DNA from: an uncultured Dokdonella sp.
GTDB lineage: Bacteria > Pseudomonadota > Gammaproteobacteria > Xanthomonadales > Rhodanobacteraceae
Direction of reading: 5' to 3'
Assembly: GCA_934526015.1 (NCBI GenBank)
Contig: CAKSZY010000010.1
Location: 20,229-84,228, forward strand
DNA length: 64,000 nt
Below the pieces are notes generated by a model. The model saw only the letters and a program-made list of their open reading frames with translations. It had not been told where the DNA came from and ran no database searches. Shown here in pieces: positions 55,930 through 64,000 of the stretch (position 1 is its first letter; each line of letters opens with the position of its first letter). The translations under genes were made by a program, and so were the position numbers.

Positions 55930-56457
55930 TTACGCCTTCTTGGCTTCCTTGATGGTGATCTTCTCGCCCGAGTAACGCACGCCCTTGCCCTTGTACGGCT
56001 CCGGCGGACGGAAACCGCGGATCTTCGCTGCCGCCTCGCCGACGCTCTGCTTGTCGGCGCCCTTGACGAGGATTTCGGTCTGCGTCGGCGCCTCGAGGGT
56101 GATGCCCTCGGGAGCCTTGAACACGACCGGATGCGAAAATCCGAGGTTCAGATTGAGGTCCTTGCCCTGCATGGCCGCACGATAACCGACGCCCACGAGC
56201 TCGAGCTTGCGCTCGTATCCCTCATGGACGCCCGTCACCATGTTGGCCACCAGCGCGCGCGCCGTGCCGGCCATCTTGACGTCTTCTTCGGTCCTGCCGG
56301 TGAGCACGACCTGTCCTTCCTTCAGCTCGGCAACCACGCCCGGAGGCGTCGGCAAGCGGAGGGTGCCCTTCGGGCCCTTGACGGTGATCGCCTCGGCGTT
56401 CACCTGGATGTCGACGCCCTTGGGAATCGAAACGGGTTTCTTGGCAACGCGTGACAT
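55930..56457 (-). CDS. rplF: 50S ribosomal protein L6
   Basis: 175 residues; [17 protein letters not shown], then [12 protein letters not shown] [10 protein letters not shown] and the C-terminal [16 protein letters not shown]. It starts 12 bp after rpsH; the gap to rplR is 102 bp. Confidence 0.97.
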   Translation of the reverse strand: MSRVAKKPVSIPKGVDIQVNAEAITVKGPKGTLRLPTPPGVVAELKEGQVVLTGRTEEDVKMAGTARALVANMVTGVHEGYERKLELVGVGYRAAMQGKDLNLNLGFSHPVVFKAPEGITLEAPTQTEILVKGADKQSVGEAAAKIRGFRPPEPYKGKGVRYSGEKITIKEAKKA

Positions 56458-56469
56458 GTTCTGTGCTCC

Positions 56470-56865
56470 TTACGCCACGATGCCGATGATCTCGCCGCCA
56501 AGGCCCTTCTGGCGGGCGTTGGCGTCGGTCATGATGCCGGCGGACGTGGAAACGATCGAAACGCCCAGACCATTGAGCACCTTCGGCAGCGCGTTCTTGC
56601 CGCGGTACACGCGCAGACCGGAGCGGCTCACGCGCTCGAGACGCTCGATGACCGGCTTGCCTTCGTGGTACTTGAGGGCGATCTCGAGTTCGGGCTTGCC
56701 TTCGCGGGCCTGCACCTGGAAGTCGGCGACGTAGCCTTCGTCCTTGAGCAGGGTGGCGAGCGCCTGTTTCATGCGGGACGACGGCATGCTCACGACGCGC
56801 TTGCCCGTCAACTGGGCGTTGCGGATGCGCGTGAACATGTCGGCGATGGGATCAGTCATGCTCAT
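56470..56865 (-). CDS. rpsH: 30S ribosomal protein S8
   Basis: 131 residues; [18 protein letters not shown] to [27 protein letters not shown]8 is the autogenous repressor of the spc operon in E. coli, acting at the rplX-rplE junction. It is preceded by a heptamer repeat array. Confidence 0.97.
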   Translation of the reverse strand: MSMTDPIADMFTRIRNAQLTGKRVVSMPSSRMKQALATLLKDEGYVADFQVQAREGKPELEIALKYHEGKPVIERLERVSRSGLRVYRGKNALPKVLNGLGVSIVSTSAGIMTDANARQKGLGGEIIGIVA

Positions 56866-56920
56866 TGTGGGGAACCTTTGAGGGCACCGATATCCGCGGA
56901 ATGCGAATTCGTTTGGAATC

Positions 56921-56972
56921 AGGGACTAGGGGCTAGGGATCAGGGGCTAGGGAATGCAATCCCTGGTCCCCT
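56921..56972. repeat. heptamer array between rpsN and rpsH
   Basis: Five consecutive 7-nt units lie at 56921-56955: AGGGACT, AGGGGCT, AGGGATC, AGGGGCT, AGGGAAT. An inverted partner (read on the minus strand AGGGGACCAGGGATT) lies at about 56958-56972, next to the rpsN stop. The 113-bp spacer is otherwise featureless. Confidence 0.8.
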
Positions 56973-56978
56973 CGTTTG

Positions 56979-57284
56979 TTACCAGCTCGCCTTGCGCAGG
57001 CCCGGCACGTCGCCACGCATGGTGGCTTCGCGCAGCTTGGCCCGGCCGAGGCCGAACTTCTGGTAGACGCCACGCGGGCGGCCGGTCTGCGCACAGCGGT
57101 TGCGCTGGCGCGACGGGCTCGAATCACGCGGGAGCTTCTGCAGCTTCGTGGCAGCCTCGAGCTTCTCCTCGTACGAGGCCTTCGGGCTGCTGACGATGTC
57201 CTTCAGCTGCTTGCGCTTGGCCGCATGCCGCTTGACGAGTTTCGCGCGCTTGGTCTCGCGCTCGATCATGGAAGTCTTGGCCAT
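56979..57284 (-). CDS. rpsN: 30S ribosomal protein S14
   Basis: 101 residues, the long zinc-free form (no Cys-x-x-Cys). [16 protein letters not shown] to [12 protein letters not shown]. It starts 21 bp after rplE. Confidence 0.96.
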   Translation of the reverse strand: MAKTSMIERETKRAKLVKRHAAKRKQLKDIVSSPKASYEEKLEAATKLQKLPRDSSPSRQRNRCAQTGRPRGVYQKFGLGRAKLREATMRGDVPGLRKASW

Positions 57285-57305
57285 TGCCGTTTATTCCTGC
57301 CTGGA

Positions 57306-57848
57306 TCAGTTGCGGAACGGGAAACCGAACGCTTCGAGCAGCGCCTTGGCTTCCTCGTCGGTACGGGCGGTCGTCGTCACGGCGATGTCCATGCCGCGCA
57401 GCGCGTCGATCTGGTCGAAATCGATCTCCGGGAAGATGATCTGTTCCTTCACGCCCATGTTGTAGTTGCCGCGGCCGTCGAACGAACGACCGGAAATGCC
57501 GCGGAAGTCACGCACGCGCGGCAACGAGATGTTGACCAGGCGGTCGATGAACTCGTACATGTGCGCGCGGCGCAGGGTGACCTTGCAGCCGATCGGCCAG
57601 TTCTCGCGGATCTTGAACGTGGCAATCGACTTCTTCGAAAGCGTCACCACCGGCTTCTGGCCGGCGACCTTGGCCATGTCGGCCACGGCGTTCTCGAGCA
57701 CCTTCTTGTTGCCCACGGCTTCGCCCACGCCCATGTTGAGCGTGACCTTGACCAGGCGCGGCACCTGCATCGGGTTTTCGTAACCGAAACGCTCGGTGAG
57801 CTTCGGCACGATCTTCTCGCGGTAAATCGTTTCAAGACGCGTCGTCAT
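57306..57848 (-). CDS. rplE: 50S ribosomal protein L5
   Basis: 180 residues; LKVTLNMG-type [17 protein letters not shown] and [22 protein letters not shown] are diagnostic. It binds 5S rRNA and contacts tRNA and S13. It starts 8 bp after rplX. Confidence 0.97.
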   Translation of the reverse strand: MTTRLETIYREKIVPKLTERFGYENPMQVPRLVKVTLNMGVGEAVGNKKVLENAVADMAKVAGQKPVVTLSKKSIATFKIRENWPIGCKVTLRRAHMYEFIDRLVNISLPRVRDFRGISGRSFDGRGNYNMGVKEQIIFPEIDFDQIDALRGMDIAVTTTARTDEEAKALLEAFGFPFRN

Positions 57849-57856
57849 GGCGGACC

Positions 57857-58171
57857 TCAGAGGTCGATCACTTCGCCGGACGGGCGCAGGACGCGAACCT
57901 TGCGACCGTCTTCAAGAGTCTTGAAGCCGACGCGCGCGCCCCTGCCGGTGGCGGAGTTGAACAACTGGACGTTGGAAATATCGATCGAGGCCTCGCGCTC
58001 GACGATGCCGCCCGGCTGGTTGGCCTGCGGATTCGGCTTCGTGTGGCGCTTGACGAGGTTGATGTTCTGCACGAACACGCGGCCATCGGCCACGCGCACG
58101 ACCTCGCCCCTCTGACCCTTGTTCTTGCCGGCGATCACGATGACCTGATCGCCCTTGCGGATGCGGTTCAT
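57857..58171 (-). CDS. rplX: 50S ribosomal protein L24
   Basis: 104 residues; [24 protein letters not shown] is the KOW motif. It starts assembly of the 50S subunit. 12 bp after rplN. Confidence 0.97.
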   Translation of the reverse strand: MNRIRKGDQVIVIAGKNKGQRGEVVRVADGRVFVQNINLVKRHTKPNPQANQPGGIVEREASIDISNVQLFNSATGRGARVGFKTLEDGRKVRVLRPSGEVIDL

Positions 58172-58183
58172 GGCGGCTTCCCG

Positions 58184-58552
58184 TTACAGCACTTCCGGAG
58201 CGAGCGAGACGATCTTCATGAACTTCTCGCTGCGCAGCTCGCGCGTGACCGGCCCGAAGATGCGGGTGCCGATCGGCTCGAGCTTGTTGTTGAGGAGGAC
58301 GGCAGCGTTGCCGTCGAAGCGGATCAACGACCCGTCCGCACGACGAACGCCCTTGCGGGTACGCACGACGACCGCGTCGTACACCTCGCCCTTCTTGACC
58401 TTGCCGCGCGGAATCGCTTCGCGCACGGACACCTTGATGACGTCGCCGATCTGCGCATAGCGGCGCTTGGAACCGCCGAGCACCTTGATGCACATCAGTT
58501 CGCGGGCGCCGCTGTTGTCCGCTGCGGCCAGCGTGCTCTGCATCTGGATCAT
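58184..58552 (-). CDS. rplN: 50S ribosomal protein L14
   Basis: 122 residues; [28 protein letters not shown] to [20 protein letters not shown]. First gene of the spc operon, 28 bp after rpsQ of the S10 operon; no terminator is seen between the two operons. Confidence 0.97.
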   Translation of the reverse strand: MIQMQSTLAAADNSGARELMCIKVLGGSKRRYAQIGDVIKVSVREAIPRGKVKKGEVYDAVVVRTRKGVRRADGSLIRFDGNAAVLLNNKLEPIGTRIFGPVTRELRSEKFMKIVSLAPEVL

Positions 58553-58580
58553 GTTGCTTGCTCCTTAGGTCCGCGACGGG

Positions 58581-58844
58581 TTACTGCGCGGCCCGCGTGA
58601 CGATCTCGACCACGCGCCAGTTCTTGGTCTTCGACAGCGGCCGCGTCTCAGAGATGCGGACCACGTCACCTTCCCGACACTCGCCATTGGCGTCGTGCGC
58701 ATGCACCTTGGTGGAGCGGCGCACGATCTTGCCGTACAGCGGGTGCTGCACCTGGCGCTCGAGCAGGACGGTGACCGTCTTCTGCATCTTGTTGCTGACA
58801 ACACGCCCTTCGAGCGTGCGCGTGCTTTTTTCTGTCTCACTCAT
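58581..58844 (-). CDS. rpsQ: 30S ribosomal protein S17
   Basis: 87 residues; [31 protein letters not shown] is the OB-fold signature. Last gene of the S10 operon; 12 bp after rpmC. Confidence 0.97.
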   Translation of the reverse strand: MSETEKSTRTLEGRVVSNKMQKTVTVLLERQVQHPLYGKIVRRSTKVHAHDANGECREGDVVRISETRPLSKTKNWRVVEIVTRAAQ

Positions 58845-58856
58845 GTCCGGCCGTCC

Positions 58857-59045
58857 TTACTTCTTGCTGCCAAGCAGGGTCTTCACGCGCGCGATCTCGC
58901 GGCGAACCCGGCCGAACTGGTGCGTCTGGGTGAGCTGACCGGAGCCCTTCTGCATGCGCAGGTTGAACTGCTCGCGGCGAAGCTCGACGAGATGCTCGTT
59001 CAGCTCCGACTCCGATTTCTGGCGAAGTTCTTTCAGTTCCATCAC
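58857..59045 (-). CDS. rpmC: 50S ribosomal protein L29
   Basis: 62 residues of two helices; [16 protein letters not shown] to [15 protein letters not shown]. It sits at the peptide exit. The start overlaps the rplP stop by 4 bp. Confidence 0.96.
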   Translation of the reverse strand: MMELKELRQKSESELNEHLVELRREQFNLRMQKGSGQLTQTHQFGRVRREIARVKTLLGSKK

Positions 59046-59455
59046 AGCACCGTTCTGGCTACGAACTGGGTTTGCACGGACAGCTTCGCGGCCGCCAGGC
59101 GGAATGCCTCGCGTGCGGTCGTCTCGTCCACGCCCTCGATTTCATACAGCATGCGACCCGGCTGGATCGGCGCCACCCACAGCTCGACGTTGCCCTTGCC
59201 GTTGCCCATGCGGACTTCGATCGGCTTCTTGGTGATCGGCTTGTCGGGGAACACGCGGATCCACAGCTTGCCGCCGCGCTTGACGAAACGCGTGATGCAG
59301 CGGCGGGCCGCCTCGATCTGGCGTGCCGTGAGGTGGCCGTGCGTGGTCGCCTTGAGCCCGTACGCGCCGAAGCTGACCTTCGTGGCGACATACGAGAGAC
59401 CCGGATTGCGGCCCTTCTGCACCTTGCGGTACTTGGTTCGCTTCGGTTGCAACAT
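59042..59455 (-). CDS. rplP: 50S ribosomal protein L16
   Basis: 137 residues; [17 protein letters not shown], then [23 protein letters not shown] and [23 protein letters not shown]. Near the A-site tRNA. 3 bp after rpsC. Confidence 0.97.
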   Translation of the reverse strand: MLQPKRTKYRKVQKGRNPGLSYVATKVSFGAYGLKATTHGHLTARQIEAARRCITRFVKRGGKLWIRVFPDKPITKKPIEVRMGNGKGNVELWVAPIQPGRMLYEIEGVDETTAREAFRLAAAKLSVQTQFVARTVL

Positions 59456-59458
59456 GAT

Positions 59459-60172
59459 TTAGTTTCCTTGCTTCGCCGCCGGAGCCCGGCGCGGCGCCCG
59501 CTCTTCGGCGGCCTCGGCCTTGGCTTCCTGGGTGGCAGCGTGGAGGTCGAAGATCTCGCCCTTGTAGATCCACACCTTGATGCCGATGACGCCGTAGGTC
59601 GTGTTCGCTTCGGCAAAACCGTAATCGATGTCCGCACGCAGCGTGTGCAGCGGCACGCGACCTTCGCGGGCCCACTCGGAACGGGCGATCTCCGCACCGT
59701 TGAGGCGACCACCGACGTTGATCTTGATGCCGAGCGCGCCGAGGCGCATCGCGTTCTGCACCGAGCGCTTCATCGCGCGGCGGAACATGATGCGGCGCTC
59801 GAGCTGCTGGGCGATCGACTCGGCGACCAGCTGGGCATCGAGCTCGGGCTTGCGCACTTCGGTCACGTTGATGTGGGCGGGAACGCCCATCACCTGCGAC
59901 ACTTCCTTGCGCAGCTTCTCGATGTCCTCGCCCTTCTTGCCGATGACGACGCCGGGGCGGGCCGTGTGGATCGTGACGCGCGCCGACTTCGCCGGGCGCT
60001 CGATCTGGATCTTCGAGATGCCGGCCTGGGCGAGCTTCTTCTTCAGCAACTCGCGCACCTTGAGGTCGGCAACGAGATAGCCGGCGAAATCGCGCTTGTT
60101 GGCGAACCACTTCGAGTTCCAGTCCTTGGAAACGCCGAGGCGGAAGCCGGTGGGATTGACTTTATGACCCAT
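59459..60172 (-). CDS. rpsC: 30S ribosomal protein S3
   Basis: 237 residues; [13 protein letters not shown], the KH domain with [15 protein letters not shown], and the C-terminal [25 protein letters not shown]. It ends with an Ala/Glu/Arg tail ([15 protein letters not shown]). 12 bp after rplV. Confidence 0.97.
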   Translation of the reverse strand: MGHKVNPTGFRLGVSKDWNSKWFANKRDFAGYLVADLKVRELLKKKLAQAGISKIQIERPAKSARVTIHTARPGVVIGKKGEDIEKLRKEVSQVMGVPAHINVTEVRKPELDAQLVAESIAQQLERRIMFRRAMKRSVQNAMRLGALGIKINVGGRLNGAEIARSEWAREGRVPLHTLRADIDYGFAEANTTYGVIGIKVWIYKGEIFDLHAATQEAKAEAAEERAPRRAPAAKQGN

Positions 60173-60184
60173 CGTTAGCGTCCT

Positions 60185-60514
60185 TTACTCGCCCACGACC
60201 ACGGTGATGTGGCTGGTGCGCTTGGAGATACGGGTGCCACGTCCCTTGGCGCGCGCGTGCATGCGCTTCAGGACCGGGCCGTCGTCGACGAAGATCTTCG
60301 CGACCTTGAGCTCGTCGACATCGGCGCCGAGGTTGTTCTCGGCATTGGCGACGGCCGAAAGCAGCACCTTCCTGACGAGATGCGCGGCCTTCTTGTTGCT
60401 GAAGGTCAAGAGGTTGGTCGCGTTGCCCACGTCCATGCCGCGCACCTGATCGGCGACGAGGCGGACCTTCTGGGCGGAGATGCGCGCGCTGCGCAGAATC
60501 GCTTTGGCTTCCAC
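60185..60514 (-). CDS. rplV: 50S ribosomal protein L22
   Basis: 109 residues; [22 protein letters not shown] and the exit-tunnel loop [20 protein letters not shown]. Macrolide-related residues lie in that loop and show no deletion. 11 bp after rpsS. Confidence 0.97.
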   Translation of the reverse strand: MEAKAILRSARISAQKVRLVADQVRGMDVGNATNLLTFSNKKAAHLVRKVLLSAVANAENNLGADVDELKVAKIFVDDGPVLKRMHARAKGRGTRISKRTSHITVVVGE

Positions 60515-60525
60515 GGGCGGTCTCC

Positions 60526-60813
60526 TTACTTCTTCTTCGCGTCAGCGGCTTTCTTGTCGCCCGAGTGACCCTTGAACGTGCGGGTCACGGCGAACTCGCC
60601 GAGCTTGTGGCCGACCATGTTCTCGTTGACGAGCACCGGCACATGCTGGCGGCCGTTGTGGATGGCGAGCGTGAGCCCGACCATTTCCGGCGAGATCATG
60701 GAACGACGCGACCAGGTCTTGATCGGGCGCTTGTTGTTGGCAGCCGAGGCGGCCTCCACCTTCTTGAGCAGGTGGTGGTCGATGAACGGGCCTTTCTTCA
60801 ATGAACGAGCCAT
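60526..60813 (-). CDS. rpsS: 30S ribosomal protein S19
   Basis: 95 residues from [18 protein letters not shown]; the frame is open upstream, but this start is invariant in the family. [23 protein letters not shown] follows, and a Lys/Ala tail ends it. The spacer to rplB (63 bp) has a hairpin. Confidence 0.97.
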   Translation of the reverse strand: MARSLKKGPFIDHHLLKKVEAASAANNKRPIKTWSRRSMISPEMVGLTLAIHNGRQHVPVLVNENMVGHKLGEFAVTRTFKGHSGDKKAADAKKK

Positions 60814-60849
60814 GGTGTTTTCCTCATGGGTCGTCCTGACCCGGAAGAA

Positions 60850-60866
60850 CCGGCCATCCGGGCCGG
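60850..60866. repeat. GC hairpin in the rplB-rpsS spacer
   Basis: CCGGCC pairs with GGCCGG around a 5-nt loop (ATCCG). It lies 10 bases past the rplB stop on the minus strand. Confidence 0.55.
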
Positions 60867-60876
60867 ACATTTCAAC

Positions 60877-61704
60877 TTAACCCCTGCGATCGCGCACGAT
60901 GAACTGGGTGGTCCGCTTGTTCTTGCGCGTCTTGTAACCCTTGGTCGGCATGCCCCACGGCGAAACCGGATGCGGGTTGCCCTGGCCGGCCTTCGCCTCG
61001 CCACCACCGTGCGGGTGATCCACCGGGTTCATGGCCGCGCCACGAACGGTCGGACGCACGCCGCGCCAGCGGCTGGCACCGGCCTTGCCGAGCTTCTCGA
61101 GGCTGTGCTCGCTGTTGCCGACTTCGCCGATCGTCGCCCGGCACTCGGCCGGAACCTTGCGCATCTCGCCCGAACGCAGGCGCAGCGTGGCATGACCCTG
61201 TTCGCGCGCGACGAGCTGCGCCGATGCACCGGCGGCACGCGCGAGCTGCGCACCCTTGCCCGGCTTCATCTCGATGCAATGCACCGTCGAACCGATCGGG
61301 ATATTGCGCAGCGGCAGCGCATTGCCGACCTTGATCGGCGCATCGCGGCCAGCCATCAGCTGGTCACCCACCTGCGCGCCCTTCGGCGCGATGATGTAGC
61401 GGCGCTCGCCGTCCACGTACAGCAGCAGCGCGATATGCGCCGTGCGGTTCGGATCGTACTCGAGGCGCTCGATGCGGCAGGCAATGCCTTCCTTGTCGCG
61501 CTTGAAGTCGATGATGCGGTAGTGCTGCTTGGAACCACCACCCTTGTGACGGGTGGTGATGCGGCCGTAATGGTTGCGGCCGCCGGTCTTGTTCTGCGAC
61601 TCGGTCAGCGGCGCGTAGGGCGAACCCTTGTGCAGGCCCGGCGTCGAAACGCGCACCGCCGAGCGGCGTCCTGCCGAAGTGGGTTTGAGTGTGATCAGTG
61701 CCAT
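60877..61704 (-). CDS. rplB: 50S ribosomal protein L2
   Basis: 275 residues from [40 protein letters not shown] and the conserved histidine region [14 protein letters not shown] near the peptidyl transferase centre are present. The start at 61704 was preferred over the upstream ATG since LIxxKPTS begins the family. Confidence 0.97.
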   Translation of the reverse strand: MALITLKPTSAGRRSAVRVSTPGLHKGSPYAPLTESQNKTGGRNHYGRITTRHKGGGSKQHYRIIDFKRDKEGIACRIERLEYDPNRTAHIALLLYVDGERRYIIAPKGAQVGDQLMAGRDAPIKVGNALPLRNIPIGSTVHCIEMKPGKGAQLARAAGASAQLVAREQGHATLRLRSGEMRKVPAECRATIGEVGNSEHSLEKLGKAGASRWRGVRPTVRGAAMNPVDHPHGGGEAKAGQGNPHPVSPWGMPTKGYKTRKNKRTTQFIVRDRRG

Positions 61705-61723
61705 GTCTGTTTTCCTGATATCC

Positions 61724-61743
61724 GCGGACACCGGAGTGTCCGC
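61724..61743. repeat. hairpin in the rplW-rplB spacer
   Basis: GCGGACAC pairs with GTGTCCGC (8 bp) around a CGGA loop, within a 46-bp spacer where most S10-operon gaps are under 15 bp. Confidence 0.55.
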
Positions 61744-61750
61744 AGCGACC

Positions 61751-62041
61751 TTAGGCCTTGGCCATCACGTCGATGGACTGGCCTTCGCCGAGGCGGACGT
61801 ACGCCTTGCGCTTGCCACCACGCGTGCCGATGCGCTGGCGAAACGCCTTGGTCTTGCCGCGGAGATTGACCACGTTGACGGCTTCGACCTGGACGTTGAA
61901 CAACTGCTCGATGGCCGCCTTCACATCGGCCTTGGTCGCGCCCTGCGCAACCTCGAACACGTACTGGTTGGTTTCCTGCAGGCGCGCCGTCTTCTCGGAG
62001 ATCAGGGGCGCGCGCAACACGCTGTAGAGTTTCTCTTTCAC
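61751..62041 (-). CDS. rplW: 50S ribosomal protein L23
   Basis: 96 residues from GTG 62041 ([18 protein letters not shown]), which overlaps the rplD stop by 4 bp (GTGA) with GAGGAG eight bases upstream inside rplD. L23 sits at the tunnel exit and docks trigger factor and SRP. Confidence 0.96.
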   Translation of the reverse strand: MKEKLYSVLRAPLISEKTARLQETNQYVFEVAQGATKADVKAAIEQLFNVQVEAVNVVNLRGKTKAFRQRIGTRGGKRKAYVRLGEGQSIDVMAKA

Positions 62042-62640
62042 GCCAGCCACTCCTCGATCTTCTTGACCGATTCGACGGTCATGAGCACGTGGTCCGCACC
62101 GACGAGGCTGACCGGATCCAGCGCGGCGACATCGACGACGTGGAGGTACGGCACGTTGCGCGCGGCCAGGTAGAGCGCCTCGGGAGCGTTCTCGGCCACC
62201 AGCACGGTGCGACCCGACGCCTCGAGTCCGGCAAGCTTGCCGACCAGCGCCTTCGTCTTCGGCTGATCGATGCCGAACGACTCGACCAGGCGCAGACGAC
62301 CCTGACGATTCAGTTCGGAAAGGATCGAGGCGAACGCGCCGCGATACATCTTGCGATTGACCTTCTGCGCAAAGCTGCGCGGGCGTGCGGCGAACGTGAC
62401 GCCACCACCGACGAAGATCGGCGCGCGATAGTCGCCGTGACGGGCGCCACCGCCCTTCTGCTTCTTGAACTTCTTGGTCGTGCCGGACATGTCCGAGCGC
62501 GACTTCTGCGCCTTCGTGCCGGCACGGCCCGCATTGCGATACGAGACGACGACCTGGTGCACGAGATCCTGGCGGAACTCCTGGCCGAAGACGGCCTCGG
62601 AGACGCTGATCGGCTTGGCGCCAATGACGTTGATTTCCAT
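62038..62640 (-). CDS. rplD: 50S ribosomal protein L4
   Basis: 200 residues; the tunnel loop [24 protein letters not shown] is intact. In E. coli L4 also represses the S10 operon by causing termination and translational block in its leader; a matching leader hairpin is present at 63687-63721. 11 bp after rplC. Confidence 0.97.
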   Translation of the reverse strand: MEINVIGAKPISVSEAVFGQEFRQDLVHQVVVSYRNAGRAGTKAQKSRSDMSGTTKKFKKQKGGGARHGDYRAPIFVGGGVTFAARPRSFAQKVNRKMYRGAFASILSELNRQGRLRLVESFGIDQPKTKALVGKLAGLEASGRTVLVAENAPEALYLAARNVPYLHVVDVAALDPVSLVGADHVLMTVESVKKIEEWLA

Positions 62641-62651
62641 GGCGAAGCTCC

Positions 62652-63293
62652 TCAGGCCTTGACCGCGGGACGGATGATGACGTTGCCGCCCGGCGCACCC
62701 GGCACCGATCCCTTGACGGCGATCAGGTGGCGCTCGCTGTCGATCCTGACGACTTCGAGGTTCATCGCGGAGCGACGGACGGCGCCCATGTGGCCGGACA
62801 TCTTCTTGCCCGGGAACACGCGGCCCGGCGTCTGGCGCTGGCCGATCGAGCCCGGCGAGCGATGCGACAGCGAGTTGCCGTGCGTGGCATCGCCCATGGT
62901 GAAGTTGTGGCGCTTGATCGTGCCCTGGAAGCCCTTGCCCTTGCTGACGCCGGCAACGTCGACGACCTGGCCGACCGTGAACACGTCATCGGCCTTGATT
63001 TCGCCGCCGACGCTGTACTTGGCGACATCGGCCGCCTCGAGACGGAACTCCCAGAGGCCACGCCCCGCCTCGACCTTCGCCTTGGCGTAATGGCCGGCAA
63101 GCGGCTTGTTGATCAGCGCGGCGCGCTTCGCGCCCGCCGTCACCTGGACGGCGTTGTAGCCGTCGGTTTCCGTCGTCTTCACCTGGGTGACCCGGTTCGG
63201 CGTCGCCTCGATCAGCGTCACCGGCACCGAACGGCCGTCGTCAGTGAAGACCCGGCTCATGCCGCACTTGCGGCCTACCAATCCGATACTCAT
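62652..63293 (-). CDS. rplC: 50S ribosomal protein L3
   Basis: 213 residues; [20 protein letters not shown], then [17 protein letters not shown] with the Gln that is methylated by PrmB in E. coli, and [20 protein letters not shown]. 26 bp after rpsJ. Confidence 0.97.
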   Translation of the reverse strand: MSIGLVGRKCGMSRVFTDDGRSVPVTLIEATPNRVTQVKTTETDGYNAVQVTAGAKRAALINKPLAGHYAKAKVEAGRGLWEFRLEAADVAKYSVGGEIKADDVFTVGQVVDVAGVSKGKGFQGTIKRHNFTMGDATHGNSLSHRSPGSIGQRQTPGRVFPGKKMSGHMGAVRRSAMNLEVVRIDSERHLIAVKGSVPGAPGGNVIIRPAVKA

Positions 63294-63319
63294 CGTCGTT
63301 TCCTGTCGCGGGCCGCTGG

Positions 63320-63631
63320 TCAGTAGAGCTTGATCTGGACGTCGACACCGGCGGCCAGGTCGAGCTTCATGAGGGCATCCACGGTCTTGTCGTTGGGATC
63401 CACGATGTCCAGCACGCGCTTGTGCACGCGCGTCTCGTACTGGTCACGGGCATCCTTGTCGGCGTGCGGCGACACCAGGATGGTGTAGCGCTCGATCTTC
63501 GTGGGGAGCGGAATCGGGCCGCGCACCTGCGCACCCGTGCGCTTCGCGGTCTCGACGATCTCGCTCGCCGAGCGATCGATCAGGCGATGGTCGAATGCCT
63601 TGAGCCTGATGCGGATCTTCTGGTCAGCCAT
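63320..63631 (-). CDS. rpsJ: 30S ribosomal protein S10
   Basis: 103 residues from [19 protein letters not shown]; ends [13 protein letters not shown]. First gene of the S10 operon; S10 also pairs with NusB in antitermination. It is preceded by a leader of about 95 bases with a hairpin and T9 run. Confidence 0.97.
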   Translation of the reverse strand: MADQKIRIRLKAFDHRLIDRSASEIVETAKRTGAQVRGPIPLPTKIERYTILVSPHADKDARDQYETRVHKRVLDIVDPNDKTVDALMKLDLAAGVDVQIKLY

Positions 63632-63686
63632 TGCGGTGATTCCTGGATGAAAAGAGCGACGGGACCGGACTCCATGGTCGATCCCC

Positions 63687-63721
63687 AAAAAAAAACCAAG
63701 CGAGCCAGTTTCCCGGCTCGC
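63687..63721 (-). terminator. hairpin with T9 in the S10 leader (attenuator candidate)
   Basis: On the minus strand GCGAGCC pairs with GGCTCGC (8-nt loop), and TTGG and T9 follow. It lies between a good promoter candidate and rpsJ, so transcripts started there must pass it. This is the layout of L4-controlled attenuation of the E. coli S10 operon, though that hairpin has its own sequence. If the promoter is not real, it would simply end the tuf transcript. Confidence 0.7.
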
Positions 63722-63732
63722 CCAGACGAAGG

Positions 63733-63762
63733 AGTGTAATACGCGCCGGCCGGAACCGTCAA
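63733..63762 (-). promoter_or_regulatory. candidate promoter of the S10 operon
   Basis: Minus-strand TTGACG (63762-63757) and TACACT (63738-63733) with an 18-bp spacer. Expected start is near 63726, giving a leader of about 95 bases before rpsJ. The 317-bp region between tuf and rpsJ holds no other gene. Confidence 0.55.
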
Positions 63763-63891
63763 CCATGTCGACGGCGTCCGATCGCTACACGCTATCCCTG
63801 TCCGGCGAACACGAAGCACTTCCTGTGCCTCCTTTCGCTTTGAGCCGGGCATTGTACATGCACGGCAGGCAACCTGGGAAGGGGGTCGGAC

Positions 63892-63926
63892 GATCCGGGA
63901 TTCGCGGCGCGCGCGAATCCCGGATC
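63892..63926. repeat. perfect inverted repeat between tuf and rpsJ
   Basis: A 15-bp arm, GATCCGGGATTCGCG, is followed after 5 bases by its exact complement. It contains the GGGATTC unit seen in the pheS-pheT array, and a further CCCGGATCCC lies just after it. On the minus strand it starts 23 bases past the EF-Tu stop and could serve as its 3'-end hairpin, though no T-tract follows. Confidence 0.7.
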
Positions 63927-63948
63927 CCGTCTCCCGGATCCCTGCTTC

Positions 63949-64000
63949 TTACTGGATGATCTTCGCCACCACGCCCGCGCCGACCGTGCGGCCGCCCTCG
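63949..64000 (-). CDS. tuf: elongation factor Tu, last 16 residues (gene continues beyond the window)
   Basis: The minus strand at the window edge reads EGGRTVGAGVVAKIIQ and a TAA stop, the exact type of C-terminus found in bacterial EF-Tu. Its place upstream of rpsJ, as the end of the str operon (rpsL-rpsG-fusA-tufA), supports the call. Only 52 bases are inside the window. Confidence 0.9.
   Translation of the reverse strand, partial: EGGRTVGAGVVAKIIQ

Noticed and set aside
56889..61729. shared 12-mer GATATCCGCGGA upstream of rpsH and rplB as a regulatory site
   Set aside because: Two copies only, partly palindromic by restriction-site-like sequence; too little to support a function.

Overview
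The window is a GC-rich chromosomal segment with the gene orders of a gammaproteobacterium of the Xanthomonadales (Lysobacterales). The evidence is the thrS-infC-rpmI-rplT-pheS-pheT-ihfA-merR cluster, petABC next to sspAB, a class II DAHP synthase, an Oar-like TonB receptor, a XanB-type bifunctional mannose enzyme, and an S10-spc-alpha cluster lacking rpmJ. No genus is claimed. There is no phage, transposase, CRISPR array or rRNA gene. Almost every base belongs to a recognisable gene or a short spacer.

Layout. 1-7.1 kb: the end of a sulfatase, an S9 peptidase, and the envelope sugar operon rfbA-rfbC-rfbD-manC (dTDP-rhamnose and GDP-mannose precursors), then tRNA-Pro. 7.1-15 kb: the translation cluster from thrS to the merR-like gene, with tRNA-Val upstream. 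15-23 kb: uvrB, an orphan type IV/type II pseudopilin, tRNA-Asn, ppnN and the large TonB-dependent receptor. 23-31 kb: marC, an SDR and grxD in one operon, then sodB, purE-purK, a Trm112-like gene, a DUF1631 gene and nadC. 31-35 kb: an FHA protein and a Ser/Thr kinase with a C-terminal FGE-sulfatase-like domain, a likely phospho-signalling pair. 35-49 kb: sspB-sspA-petC-petB-petA (written along +), a DegS-like protease, a lytic transglycosylase, miaB, two amidohydrolase-family genes, DAHP synthase and dsbB. 49.5-64 kb: the alpha, spc and S10 ribosomal operons on the minus strand in standard order, ending with the last codons of EF-Tu.

Most genes are housekeeping, so the interest lies in control elements and odd proteins. 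infC appears to start at a non-standard ATC codon. A terminator-like hairpin stands in front of pheS, and a promoter plus hairpin/T-tract forms a putative S10 leader. Spacers inside the translation operons carry a family of G-rich 7-nt tandem repeats with inverted partner arrays, and also several GC hairpins. A nested inverted repeat follows miaB. Protein oddities are a kinase lacking the catalytic-loop lysine whose FGE-like domain lacks catalytic cysteines, a pair of amidohydrolases with two of three metal sites degraded, and an SDR whose catalytic Ser is replaced by Asp.
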